DNA of 8,330 nucleotides from an uncultured Ignavibacteriales bacterium (GTDB lineage Bacteria; Bacteroidota; Ignavibacteria; Ignavibacteriales; Ignavibacteriaceae), in the NCBI GenBank assembly GCA_913053915.1, contig CAJXGP010000063.1, positions 1 through 8,330 on the forward strand. The letters are read 5' to 3'. How positions within the stretch are numbered: the first letter of the stretch is position 1; every line of letters begins with the position of its first letter. The notes under the pieces are model-generated. The model saw nothing but the letters and a program-made list of their open reading frames with translations. It made no database searches and was not told the origin of the DNA. Made by a program: the position numbers and the translations under genes. This document shows positions 1 through 7,594 of the stretch, in pieces.

Positions 1-35
1 CAAAGCCAATACGACAGAACATATTTGACTTTATT

Positions 36-3000
36 CTAGCCTATCTCAATCTCATTACTTTTTAAAAGATCCGGCTTAGTGTAAAATGCTTTCAGCCAGT
101 CTAAATATCGATGAACATAATAATAAGCTACGGGTACAACTATTAAAGTCATAACTGTTGAAGTTAATATACCGCCTACAATAGCAGTGGCTATATTTCT
201 AAATTGTTCCATTGAAGGAGGTGGAAACAGCATCACATGAGTCATAGCCGCACCGGCGGCAATAGCGGTCATTAAAACCGGGCGGAGCCTTAAACCACTA
301 GCCAAAGGAACAGCTTTTTTCAACGGCATTCCGGATTTTCTTAATTCTTCTATTTTATCAACTAACAGAATAGAATTAGATAAAACAATACCGGCAAGAA
401 TTGCTAAACCCCACATCACCGGCGGAGACCAAGCCATTCCCCGCACCCATAGTCCGAGCATTGCACCCAAACCTTCAAGAGGAACTACCAACATTAGTAC
501 TAATCCGGTAAGGAATGACCTAAAGAAGAGAGCTAATAACAAGTAAACAAACAGCAGACCGATTTTTTCCCCCTCGTTTAATTCATTAAATGCATCCAGC
601 GCCGTTATCATCATACCTGCAGGATTTAATAGAACTTCCTTAGGTTGATTTAATTGCATTTTAGCCGGAAGCAAAGCACTCATTGTTGTTGCTTTCAGTC
701 CCAATTCTTTATAGTAACCGAGTAAGCTGGCAGAGTAAAGAGAATTATAGGTATGTACCCGGTCAAAACCTTCTACTTTTTTGAACGTCGCAATTTGGCT
801 TAAGCGAACATTTCCACCTTTAGGTGTGTGAATCATAACGTTTGATAAATCATTGCTGTTCTTTCTATCAAAGCCGGCGTAACGTATGAGAACCCTGCTA
901 TGTTCATAAACTTCAGGATAAGGCATAAAGAATAAGGAAGATTGAATACCATGTAAACTCATCATCGTTTGAGAAATAACATCTGCAACGCTTAAACCTA
1001 ATTCGGCAGCTTTTTGCTCATCAACTTTTATTTGTATTTTCTTTTCTTTTGTTTGATCAATGTAAGGACTATGTAACCCGGGCGCTTGTGTACGGGCAAT
1101 GTTCAGCATCTTTTCAGCATCTTTATATACAAGATTTTTATCAAAACCGCGTACTAAAATTTCTACCGGTGCTCTTGCTCCTGCAACCGGAGTAGGCGGA
1201 ACCGGCTGCAATAACATAGCATTAATTCCAGGTATTTTTTTATATATTTCTTTACGCATGTGTCGCGCTATGTCCCACATTGTTTCTTTACGTTGTTCAC
1301 GAGCCAATGTAAAATTGATGATACCGGTAATTTCATTTCTAGTATTAATTCCATAACCCGAAAAATAGTTACCCCACATTGGGGCTTTACCTACCATAAG
1401 TGAAATATTAATCACATTTTTATCTGTTTTATATATTTTTGAAATTTCTCTTGCTATCTGAAACATCCTTTTAGGAGTTGTATTTGGATTTGCTCTTACG
1501 TATAATATGCCAATGCTGGTATCGGTAAGCGGCATCTGCTCTCGTGGTAATTTTTTGTAGATACTTAAAGTTATTATTAAAGATCCTACAATTAATGCAA
1601 CTATGGAAAGCGGGTGATTAACTGCCCATTCCACTATTTTACCAAATTTTTTTTCAAACTTAAAATACGGTATAAGGAAAATCTTGCCAATAAACTTACC
1701 AAATCTGTTTTCAGGTTCTTTATATACGCCCAATTTTTCTTCAACTTGAATTTTTCTGGCTTCTTCTTCATCCGTAACGGCATTTTTAGGTGCTTTGAAA
1801 AGATGAGCAACAAGTAGCGGAGTTAGTGTAAGTGCCATCCACAAGGAAGCTATAATAGTTGTTTCCATCGGGATAGTCATACTTCTGAAGCCGGAGCCCA
1901 TATCTCCTTTTAAGAACATCATCGGTGCAACAACAATAAAAAAAGCAAAAGTTGCCAACATTATAGGATGTGTTACTTCTTCGGTGCCGATAATGGCAGC
2001 CAATTTCGGGTGGATTCCCCGTTCCACGTAACGTTTGGTAATTTCGATAACAATGATTGAATCGTCTATTAATTTTCCGACAATGAATACCATACCCAGC
2101 ATTATTCCAAAATCACGCTGGTATCCTAATAAACTAAGGACAAAAAATCCGAATGCAACGGAAGAAGGGAGAATTGCCAGCGCAATTATCGAACCGGAAA
2201 ATTCACCAAGGAAAAACAGCATCATTAAACCGGCAAGAACAACGGCAATAAGGAATTCTATTCTAGCATTGCGGTCATTAACTTTCATTATTCGAGTTTT
2301 TGAAAAAGATTTCACTATTTTTAGTCCCGGATAATCCCGTTCCAACGTTTTAGAAAGTTGGGTTGCCAGGTTATCCACCTTATAAAAATCAGTTTTACGG
2401 GTTGGTTGAATTCCAAGCCAAATAGCGGGCTTCCCATTGAAAAAGAAATCTCCATATTGCTCTTGAACGGTATCTTTAACGGTAGCTACATCTTGTAAAT
2501 AAATATCTCTTCCGTTTTTAGTTCCAATCACAATATTGGGCATTACTTTTTTTAGGTTGTTGTCATCTATTTCACTTGAAAGAAAAGTTGAGATAATTTC
2601 ATTATTACTAATTAAGGGACCTCCTCCCCTGGTAAGCTTAGCAGTATCAAATGCTTTTTTAATTTGCGACATTTTGATACCATAAGCAGCAAGTTTATCC
2701 CTATTTACAACAATCTGTATTTGTCGGATAGGACCACCGAAGGTCCAAGCAGCTTTAACGCCGGGAATTTTTTGATATCTATCTAATACAATGTTGTTAA
2801 TAAACTCCCGCAAATTTTTTCTTGAAACCCCTTTCCGGGTAATAGCAAACTGTGTAACAGGTACATTTTGACGATCAATTCTTACAACTCTTAATGGAAT
2901 CGCTTTACCCATTAGAAGAGGTAAATCTTTACGAGCAATAATATCTGATAGGTTTCTTAATTCCGTCCTTTTTTCATCTAAATCCACCCCTTCCTTAAAA

Positions 3001-3305
3001 TGTAAAGCAACTAAACACCATCCTTCTTGGGAAGTAGTAACCGTATAACTAATATCGCCTACAATCTGTAGATTCTTTTCTAAAGGTTGTGCAATTAATT
3101 TAGACATATCACTTGCCGGCAATCCCGGATACATGCACATAACACCTAAATCCGGCGCAGGAATTACGGGAGCCATCCGCGAAGGCATCTCTACGTAAGC
3201 TACAATACCGAGCACAACCATCAATAGTGAAATGATAATTGTAAAATGCGGGTGCTCAACAGCGTATTTTGTTAAACTGCCTCTTTTCTTATTTAATTTA
3301 TTCAT
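36..3305 (-). CDS. RND-family efflux pump, inner-membrane permease subunit
   Basis: This 1089-residue protein is the proton-driven inner-membrane pump of a tripartite exporter. The length is normal for the RND superfamily (about 1000-1100). Seen: an N-terminal membrane segment near residues 20-40, a first porter loop, a TM2-6 block near 348-505, a linker with an amphipathic stretch, TM7 near 565-585, a second porter loop with PVPPTPVAGARAPVEILVRG, and a TM8-12 block near 913-1065. The TM4 proton-relay pair is present (VGKLIDDSIIVIEI, Asp414-Asp415). TM11 keeps the Arg and Thr of LRLRPVLMT. The AcrB Lys940 position in TM10 reads Ser (VLSNSILLVD). I chose the ATG at 3305 over the upstream in-frame ATG at 3335, because AAGGAG lies 7 nt before 3305 and the longer form would overlap the adaptor. 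It starts 4 nt after the adaptor stop and its SD lies in the adaptor's last codons, so translation is probably coupled. Substrate (drug, metal or other) is not determinable; the second loop has some heavy-metal-RND flavour. Confidence 0.95.
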   Translation of the reverse strand: MNKLNKKRGSLTKYAVEHPHFTIIISLLMVVLGIVAYVEMPSRMAPVIPAPDLGVMCMYPGLPASDMSKLIAQPLEKNLQIVGDISYTVTTSQEGWCLVALHFKEGVDLDEKRTELRNLSDIIARKDLPLLMGKAIPLRVVRIDRQNVPVTQFAITRKGVSRKNLREFINNIVLDRYQKIPGVKAAWTFGGPIRQIQIVVNRDKLAAYGIKMSQIKKAFDTAKLTRGGGPLISNNEIISTFLSSEIDDNNLKKVMPNIVIGTKNGRDIYLQDVATVKDTVQEQYGDFFFNGKPAIWLGIQPTRKTDFYKVDNLATQLSKTLERDYPGLKIVKSFSKTRIMKVNDRNARIEFLIAVVLAGLMMLFFLGEFSGSIIALAILPSSVAFGFFVLSLLGYQRDFGIMLGMVFIVGKLIDDSIIVIEITKRYVERGIHPKLAAIIGTEEVTHPIMLATFAFFIVVAPMMFLKGDMGSGFRSMTIPMETTIIASLWMALTLTPLLVAHLFKAPKNAVTDEEEARKIQVEEKLGVYKEPENRFGKFIGKIFLIPYFKFEKKFGKIVEWAVNHPLSIVALIVGSLIITLSIYKKLPREQMPLTDTSIGILYVRANPNTTPKRMFQIAREISKIYKTDKNVINISLMVGKAPMWGNYFSGYGINTRNEITGIINFTLAREQRKETMWDIARHMRKEIYKKIPGINAMLLQPVPPTPVAGARAPVEILVRGFDKNLVYKDAEKMLNIARTQAPGLHSPYIDQTKEKKIQIKVDEQKAAELGLSVADVISQTMMSLHGIQSSLFFMPYPEVYEHSRVLIRYAGFDRKNSNDLSNVMIHTPKGGNVRLSQIATFKKVEGFDRVHTYNSLYSASLLGYYKELGLKATTMSALLPAKMQLNQPKEVLLNPAGMMITALDAFNELNEGEKIGLLFVYLLLALFFRSFLTGLVLMLVVPLEGLGAMLGLWVRGMAWSPPVMWGLAILAGIVLSNSILLVDKIEELRKSGMPLKKAVPLASGLRLRPVLMTAIAAGAAMTHVMLFPPPSMEQFRNIATAIVGGILTSTVMTLIVVPVAYYYVHRYLDWLKAFYTKPDLLKSNEIEIG

Positions 3306-3320
3306 CTGTTTACTCCTTAT
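3303..3320 (-). promoter_or_regulatory. Ribosome binding site deciding the pump start
   Basis: On the minus strand the adaptor ends GAT AAG GAG TAA, followed by ACAG and the pump ATG. AAGGAG sits 7 nt before the ATG at 3305, at ideal spacing. No comparable site precedes the upstream ATG at 3335. The SD is made from the adaptor's last sense codons, an arrangement that favours translational coupling. Confidence 0.85.
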
Positions 3321-4656
3321 CCCTTTCGATAACAAGAACAGACATACCCTGTGTTATATCTTTCTGTCCAACATAAATAACAAAATCACCCGGTTTTACT
3401 CCTGATAGTACTTGCGTATAATATGGGCTGCTTAAGCCAACCTTAATTTTTTGTAATCTTGCAAAACCTCGGTTTGACATTTTGGGAGCTAGGTAAACAC
3501 CTTTACCCCCTTGAGGCAGTTGAATCACAGCATTATTAACTATACGAATTGTGTTTTGAACTCTTGATACTGCAAACTTTGCAACAATATATGATTGAGC
3601 TTTGAGTAATATGCCCGGATTAGATAATCTTACCTCTACTGTTCCGGTATGTGTAACCGGATCTTCTGCCGGAAAGACTACCGCAACACGTGCGGTCATT
3701 CCCGGTACACCATTATTTAGCGAAAAATCTTTTTTCGATAATTTTCCTGCTCCGAGTACAGATAAAATTTCATTATTAGTTAATGGTTTGATTTTTCGTT
3801 TCCATCCATTATAATTCTTAAAAGCTTGCATAGACACCTGTGGAAATTCCAGCCAAACCAAATCACCCTTTTTTATAAAAGGGAGATCGCCTTCCGAGAC
3901 TTGAAATTGCACACGGATACTGTCCAAACGATCTAATCTAAACATTTTCATTCCCCTTTTTACAAATTGGCCAGGGTAAATAGAACGCTCTGTAACGTAA
4001 CCGCTTACTCCAGCTCGAATATCTGCATAATTCACATTTGCACGGGCTAATTGTACTTGAGCGACCACTTGCCGATACATTTTTCTAACGTAGTCATAAT
4101 TAGAAGTTGTAACGGCAGAGTCTTTAAATAAACCTTTGGTACGATTTAATTCAGCACTCCAAAAGGTTGAATCGGCTGCGGATTTCATTACTTTTGGTAA
4201 TAGCGATGAAAGGTCCAACTTAGCTAATGTTTGTCCTTTTTTCACATAGTCGCCTTGATACACATTCATTTTATTTACAAAACCGTCAACGCGGGCATAA
4301 ACATCGTTGCTTTCATAAGGGAGAACCTGTCCGGTATATGTGGCTACATTTACAACAGGACCTTCAGTTACTTTTGCTGCTCTAACTGCAACAGGCCCAC
4401 TAAACGGCGGTGGAAATAAAGCAGCCGGTGTTAGAGTAGGCTGCAACCAATTAACAAAAAATAAAGCGAACCAAATGATTATGGCAACGCCTAAGATATC
4501 TATTATAAAGATTCTTAACGGCTTATGAGCCAATACAATTTGCAATGGGTAAAGCCATTTGATATTTTTTACTTTATCAATATTTCGCTCCCCCCATACT
4601 GTTAACAACAATATGAAGATAATAACGAGAGCAATTATTATTAATAAGGAGATCAT
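3310..4656 (-). CDS. Periplasmic adaptor (membrane fusion protein, HlyD/MFP family)
   Basis: This 448-residue protein should link the RND pump to the outer-membrane channel. Seen in order: a hydrophobic N-terminal segment (residues 1-21); a charged loop; a second hydrophobic segment (about 48-70); a Pro-rich stretch (72-84); the first lipoyl half-motif (about 112-147, VDGFVNKMNVYQGDYVKKGQ); a short alpha-hairpin (about 150-210); the second lipoyl half (211-240, AGVSGYVTERSIYPGQFVKRG); a beta-barrel (about 245-365); and a membrane-proximal domain (366-445). The two N-terminal membrane segments are unusual, since most RND adaptors have one or a lipid anchor. The beta-barrel seems to carry an insertion at about 276-322. 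The start follows AAAGGA by about 10 nt. It begins 19 nt after the channel gene and ends 4 nt before the pump. The family call is firm; the meaning of the second membrane segment is inference. Confidence 0.93.
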   Translation of the reverse strand: MISLLIIIALVIIFILLLTVWGERNIDKVKNIKWLYPLQIVLAHKPLRIFIIDILGVAIIIWFALFFVNWLQPTLTPAALFPPPFSGPVAVRAAKVTEGPVVNVATYTGQVLPYESNDVYARVDGFVNKMNVYQGDYVKKGQTLAKLDLSSLLPKVMKSAADSTFWSAELNRTKGLFKDSAVTTSNYDYVRKMYRQVVAQVQLARANVNYADIRAGVSGYVTERSIYPGQFVKRGMKMFRLDRLDSIRVQFQVSEGDLPFIKKGDLVWLEFPQVSMQAFKNYNGWKRKIKPLTNNEILSVLGAGKLSKKDFSLNNGVPGMTARVAVVFPAEDPVTHTGTVEVRLSNPGILLKAQSYIVAKFAVSRVQNTIRIVNNAVIQLPQGGKGVYLAPKMSNRGFARLQKIKVGLSSPYYTQVLSGVKPGDFVIYVGQKDITQGMSVLVIERDKE

Positions 4657-4675
4657 AATTTTAATTCCTTTTGAT

Positions 4676-6106
4676 TTATTTTGTAAAGACAGCTAAATCA
4701 TTTAAAGAAATATTGCCTTTTATTCTTAGTACTTGAATGATTGACAGATAATAATTTGTAACGGAATTTATATACTTTAACCTTGCTTTTAGTAATCCGG
4801 CTTCTGCATCTATAAGATTATCAACGGTTATTTTACCCACATTATATCTTTCCTGCTGGATTCGAAATGCTTCTTTTGCGGTTCTAATTGAATTTTCAGC
4901 AACTTTTATAGATTTTTCCGCTGTTTGTTCATTAAATAATGCCAAATGGAAATCTCTTTTAACATTATATTCCGTCTGCCGCATCCGTTCGCTACTTGCC
5001 AATGCGGAATAAGAGGCTGCTTCAATTTTTTTGTAAATCTGAAAATTGAATATGGGAAACCTTATCTGAAGTATTGCAATAAAGTCTTTATTATTATTAT
5101 TATAATTAGGAGAATTTACCGCATTATTCCCCCAATAAAATGAATATTTAGCTATCAAGTTAATTTTGGGTAATAAACCTGACTGCTGAAGAGTTTTTTG
5201 AGCTTCTGCATATTTAAGCCCAAATAAACTAAGTTGATTAAAAGGACTATTTTTTAAAATTTTTGTGCTGTCTTCTATAGACAGTGGAATATACTTATAT
5301 GCTAGTGTATCTGCAGGCTGCAAGTTACCGGGAAGGGTTGTACCAACTAATGCAGATAGATTATCTATACTTGTTTTATAGTGATTTTTTTCTTCAAGCA
5401 ATCCAACTTGCAGCTCGGAAAGACGTGTATCAATTCTGTATAGATCAACCGGCAGGGCTTTACCGTAACGGACTTGTTCCTGCTTAAATTTTCGACTTTT
5501 AATCAAAGCTTTAATCGAAGCATTTGTTGCCTTTATAGCCTGCCGGATTTTTAAAAGATTAAAATATTGTGCGGTAATAGATAACAGCAGATGATCCCTC
5601 GTAAGAATATACCGGGTATTGGAAATTTGAGAATTAGCCTCCGCAGCATTTACTTTACCGCTAATTTCCCCGCCGGTATAAATGGGCAATGACAAAGTAG
5701 GAGATAATTCAATGATTTTATCATTAAAAATTTCATTCATCGATAAACCATCCGGTTTACCGGCTCCTAATCTTACTCCCGGAATTAATCTCATTTCTAG
5801 AATTGGGCTGTAAAAACCATCGCCGGAAAATTGAATTTTAGGTATGCGTAAATATTCGGCTGCTAATAACTTTTCTTTGCTCGATTGAATTGAATATCTT
5901 ACATTTGAAAGACCGGGACTGTTTTTTAACGCTAATTTTAATAACATTAATAAGGTTGGATTTTGCATATTCGTATTAACATTACTTTGCGCATAATTTA
6001 ATGAGAGGGGCATTACAACTAAAACCATTATGAAAATCGTCTTCCCTAAATTAAATATACTTTTTATGAACGATGTATATTTATTTTGAGAAAATATTTT
6101 ATCCAT
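4676..6106 (-). CDS. TolC-like outer-membrane efflux channel (OMF family)
   Basis: This 476-residue protein should form the trimeric outer-membrane duct of the exporter. It has an N-terminal extension of about 20 polar residues, then a hydrophobic signal core (about 22-36) ending in SLNYAQ, so cleavage near residue 39-40 is likely. The mature part shows the two-fold OEP repeat: long Ala/Glu/Lys/Gln-rich helices (about 51-110, 145-260, 285-320 and 355-465) separated by strand-like segments such as LSPTLSLPIYTGGEISGKV and IAILQIRFPIFNFQIYKK, the usual ends of the beta-strands. RYNVGKITVDNLIDAEAGLL near the C-terminus is a typical OMF motif. No lipobox Cys is seen. The start is supported by AAAGGTGAT 7 nt upstream. 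It is the first gene of the operon and is preceded by a strong promoter at 6197-6224 with an untranslated leader of about 80 nt. The OMF-MFP-RND order is common in Bacteroidota-related genomes. Confidence 0.93.
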   Translation of the reverse strand: MDKIFSQNKYTSFIKSIFNLGKTIFIMVLVVMPLSLNYAQSNVNTNMQNPTLLMLLKLALKNSPGLSNVRYSIQSSKEKLLAAEYLRIPKIQFSGDGFYSPILEMRLIPGVRLGAGKPDGLSMNEIFNDKIIELSPTLSLPIYTGGEISGKVNAAEANSQISNTRYILTRDHLLLSITAQYFNLLKIRQAIKATNASIKALIKSRKFKQEQVRYGKALPVDLYRIDTRLSELQVGLLEEKNHYKTSIDNLSALVGTTLPGNLQPADTLAYKYIPLSIEDSTKILKNSPFNQLSLFGLKYAEAQKTLQQSGLLPKINLIAKYSFYWGNNAVNSPNYNNNNKDFIAILQIRFPIFNFQIYKKIEAASYSALASSERMRQTEYNVKRDFHLALFNEQTAEKSIKVAENSIRTAKEAFRIQQERYNVGKITVDNLIDAEAGLLKARLKYINSVTNYYLSIIQVLRIKGNISLNDLAVFTK

Positions 6107-6184
6107 TAATAATCACCTTTATATTAAATAATTTTTTTGTGTATTTTATAATTTCTAAAGTTTGTATAGTAGCTGTTTATAAAT

Positions 6185-6198
6185 TTAGTATATACTAA
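6185..6198. promoter_or_regulatory. Perfect 14-bp palindrome, candidate operator of efflux promoter
   Basis: TTAGTATATACTAA is a perfect inverted repeat covering the edge of the -10 and the expected start of the efflux operon. This is a classic place for a dimeric repressor. AGTATAT from this site also occurs twice around the divergent promoter (6286-6292 and 6293-6299). AT-richness raises the chance background, but the length and position make it credible. The binding protein is unknown. Confidence 0.5.
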
Positions 6199-6224
6199 TA
6201 TAATAAATTTTATTTTTTTGTCAA
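6197..6224 (-). promoter_or_regulatory. Sigma70-type promoter of the efflux operon
   Basis: Reading the minus strand, TTGACA (6219-6224) is followed after 16 bp by TATATT (6197-6202). The -35 is a perfect consensus. Transcription should begin near 6190, giving a leader of about 84 nt before the channel ATG. The -10 overlaps a perfect palindrome, so repression at this site is plausible. The start site is inferred. Confidence 0.7.
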
Positions 6225-6243
6225 ATAAATTATTACGCAACAA

Positions 6244-6261
6244 TGTGTTTTGAAATACACA
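6244..6261. repeat. Imperfect 18-bp dyad between the two divergent promoters
   Basis: TGTGTTTTGAAATACACA pairs at seven of eight arm positions. A second short dyad, ACACAAAGTGT (6257-6267), overlaps its right arm. It lies between the -35 boxes of the efflux operon and of the broken regulator gene. It could be a binding site for an activator or repressor, or chance in AT-rich DNA. Confidence 0.35.
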
Positions 6262-6266
6262 AAGTG

Positions 6267-6295
6267 TTGATAATATAATTTAGAAAGTATATAGT
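6267..6295 (+). promoter_or_regulatory. Divergent promoter of the ArsR-like remnant
   Basis: TTGATA (6267-6272) and TATAGT (6290-6295) are separated by 17 bp, near the sigma70 optimum. The expected start is near 6302, about 35 nt before the remnant's ATG. The -10 lies inside the left arm of an inverted repeat. The promoter appears intact although the gene behind it is truncated. Confidence 0.55.
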
Positions 6296-6320
6296 ATATG
6301 CGTAATTGTGCGACTATATA
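6288..6320. promoter_or_regulatory. Inverted repeat at the regulator promoter, candidate operator
   Basis: TATATAGT (6288-6295) and ACTATATA (6313-6320) are exact inverted arms with a 17-bp spacer. They bracket the predicted start of the ArsR-like remnant, the geometry expected for autoregulation. The spacer holds TGCGTAAT (6299-6306), an exact inverted match of ATTACGCA at 6232-6239, beside the efflux -35. Functional role is inferred. Confidence 0.4.
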
Positions 6321-6336
6321 TAATTAGAGGATAGAA

Positions 6337-6444
6337 ATGCAGGAATATCTCGAAGAATTGAAAACTTTATGCAATGAAACACGCTTTTGTATTGTTCATC
6401 TGCCGGCGGAACGTTTCTTGGAAGGGCGAAGCAAAAATAAATAG
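6337..6444 (+). pseudogene. Truncated ArsR-family transcriptional repressor (N-terminal remnant)
   Basis: This 35-residue reading frame starts at an ATG preceded by GAGG at good spacing. Its first part, MQEYLEELKTLCNETRFCIV, matches the start of ArsR/SmtB winged-helix repressors, whose hallmark is a LKALSDETRLRIL-type segment. After about residue 21-27 the resemblance fades (HLPAERFLEGRSKNK) and a TAG ends the frame. The recognition helix, wing and metal-binding residues are missing, and I find no continuation in the other frames before 6515. It is divergent from the efflux operon, the usual place for a local regulator. It is most likely a deletion or frameshift relic; a functional micropeptide is less likely. 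Identification rests on about 20 residues. Confidence 0.55.
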
Positions 6445-6515
6445 CTAAATTACAAATAGGAAGAAAGTTGTAAGTAAAAATTTTAACCAATGCATAGGTT
6501 TTGCGAAGCCTCCTC

Positions 6516-7355
6516 TTAAATTATATGATAAAAAATACCCACTTGTAACCCTTCTTTCATCTGGGTATAAGGAGATTGTGATTTTTTATACACTAAAAGA
6601 AATGTAAAATTTACATCTAACCACGAATTTATTTTGGCAGTAATTGAATTTTCCCAACGTACATCCCAAACATTAATATGTTCAAATCTTGTAAACAAAC
6701 GGAGTCTGCTTTTCAATTTTAGATTTGTATCGATAAAAAATTCAGTTGAAGAAACCGATTCGACTCCGGTTTCAAATTTAAACTTTTCAACTTTATTTTT
6801 CGTGTTGGGATTATCGGTATATTGATTGAAAATCTTTGTGAATGTTTGCTGAAAGGCTATTCCCAATCTTGTTTCAAAGGTTTTATGCTTATTATATGTA
6901 AACCCAAAGCTTTGAGTGATATAACCTGGGTCAAAAAAATCGGATACCTTTTTAACAGGCTTTAATTTATAATTAAATCCGGCTGCTACTTGAGTGCGGA
7001 CAGAATTTGAAACAAACGGGTTTACTTCCCAGCCTGCGTCATAAGAAAGAATATTTTCCAAATATAATTCATTGTTATTTGTACGATAGGTGTCTTTCCC
7101 TAATTTTGTTCTTCCATAAGCTGATTTTAGTTCATTACTAAAAAGCCATTCCGGCGTTTTATAATTTAGGTGAAAATCTCCGGTTAAAGTCCATGTGAAA
7201 GAATTTTCTCCTCCTTTTGCCCAATGACTGAAAGAGATTTGACTTATATTTAATCCTGTTTTCAAAGACGGCTGCCAACGATAACTGAGAGAATCAATAT
7301 TTTTTGCAAAAGATAAACTGGAAAATAATAGAATAATCAAAAAATATTTTTTCAT
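6516..7355 (-). CDS. DUF3078 domain-containing outer-membrane/secreted protein
   Basis: This 279-residue protein has a clear signal peptide (MKKYFLIILLFSSLSFA, cleavage after Ala17) and a mature part rich in alternating strands ending in aromatic residues, as in outer-membrane barrel proteins. The N-terminal motif ISQISFSHWAKGGENSFTWT matches the SQ.S.SNWA.GGENS signature of DUF3078. Later segments (SELKSAYG-like, LYLENILSYDAGW, DFFDPGYITQSFGFTYN, a C-terminal VNFTFLLVYKK strand) follow the same pattern, and the length is usual for the family. AAAGGGTGAT lies 6 nt before the ATG. The gene is codirectional with the efflux operon but about 410 nt upstream of it, with the remnant regulator on the opposite strand between, so it is probably a separate unit. 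DUF3078 has no established biochemical role. Confidence 0.85.
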   Translation of the reverse strand: MKKYFLIILLFSSLSFAKNIDSLSYRWQPSLKTGLNISQISFSHWAKGGENSFTWTLTGDFHLNYKTPEWLFSNELKSAYGRTKLGKDTYRTNNNELYLENILSYDAGWEVNPFVSNSVRTQVAAGFNYKLKPVKKVSDFFDPGYITQSFGFTYNKHKTFETRLGIAFQQTFTKIFNQYTDNPNTKNKVEKFKFETGVESVSSTEFFIDTNLKLKSRLRLFTRFEHINVWDVRWENSITAKINSWLDVNFTFLLVYKKSQSPYTQMKEGLQVGIFYHII

Positions 7356-7383
7356 TTAAGCATCACCCTTTCTATTTTATACA

Positions 7384-7413
7384 TTTATAATATTTAAAAA
7401 TTATATTTATCAA
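7384..7413 (-). promoter_or_regulatory. Possible promoter of the DUF3078 gene
   Basis: On the minus strand TTGATA (7408-7413) is followed after 18 bp by TATAAA (7384-7389), with overlapping alternatives such as TTATAA at 17 bp. It sits about 30-60 nt upstream of the ATG. The region is so AT-rich that the match is only suggestive. Confidence 0.35.
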
Positions 7414-7451
7414 ATTAATAAATTAGAATAACAATACAGAATTTTATTAGA

Positions 7452-7565
7452 ATGAAAAATAAATTTGAACTTATATTACATTATCAATCTTCCGGAGATC
7501 AACCGAAAGCAATTGACGAACTAACCGAGGGTATTCTTAATAATGAAAAGTTAGACATCTTTTAA
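7452..7565 (+). pseudogene. Isolated N-terminal fragment of UvrB (excinuclease ABC subunit B)
   Basis: This 37-residue frame reads MKNKFELILHYQSSGDQPKA and continues IDELTEGILNNEKLDIF before a TAA. It matches the extreme N-terminus of UvrB, whose hallmark is F.L...Y.P.GDQP.AI..L..G. In intact UvrB the next residues lead into the Walker A loop (TLLGVTGSGKT); here that loop and the remaining ~620 residues are absent, and no other frame continues them in the next 130 nt. It has no clear SD. The fragment is probably a scar of a rearrangement or deletion, with an intact uvrB expected elsewhere in the genome. It is divergent from the DUF3078 gene, 96 nt away. Confidence 0.7.
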
Positions 7566-7594
7566 TATCGTTTATTATGGAAGTTCCAATATGA

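Noticed and set aside
1..35. Start of a further minus-strand gene after the pump (ATG at 22)
   Set aside because: Only seven codons fit before the window edge and no SD is visible; nothing can be supported.
1099..2334. Plus-strand ORFs of 67-99 codons within the pump gene
   Set aside because: They are antisense to a firmly identified RND gene, have no SD or family resemblance, and arise from its codon composition.
3306..3335. Longer pump start at 3335 adding ten residues
   Set aside because: It overlaps the adaptor by 26 nt and has no SD, whereas the ATG at 3305 has AAGGAG at ideal distance and MNKLNKKRG is a typical basic N-terminus ahead of the first membrane segment.
3602..5487. Plus-strand ORFs of 62-70 codons across the adaptor and channel genes
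   Set aside because: They are antisense shadows of the MFP and OMF genes with no independent support.
6482..6505. AACC...GGTT dyad as terminator of the DUF3078 gene
   Set aside because: The stem is only 4 bp with an 8-nt loop; the A/T run after it is not enough to call a terminator.
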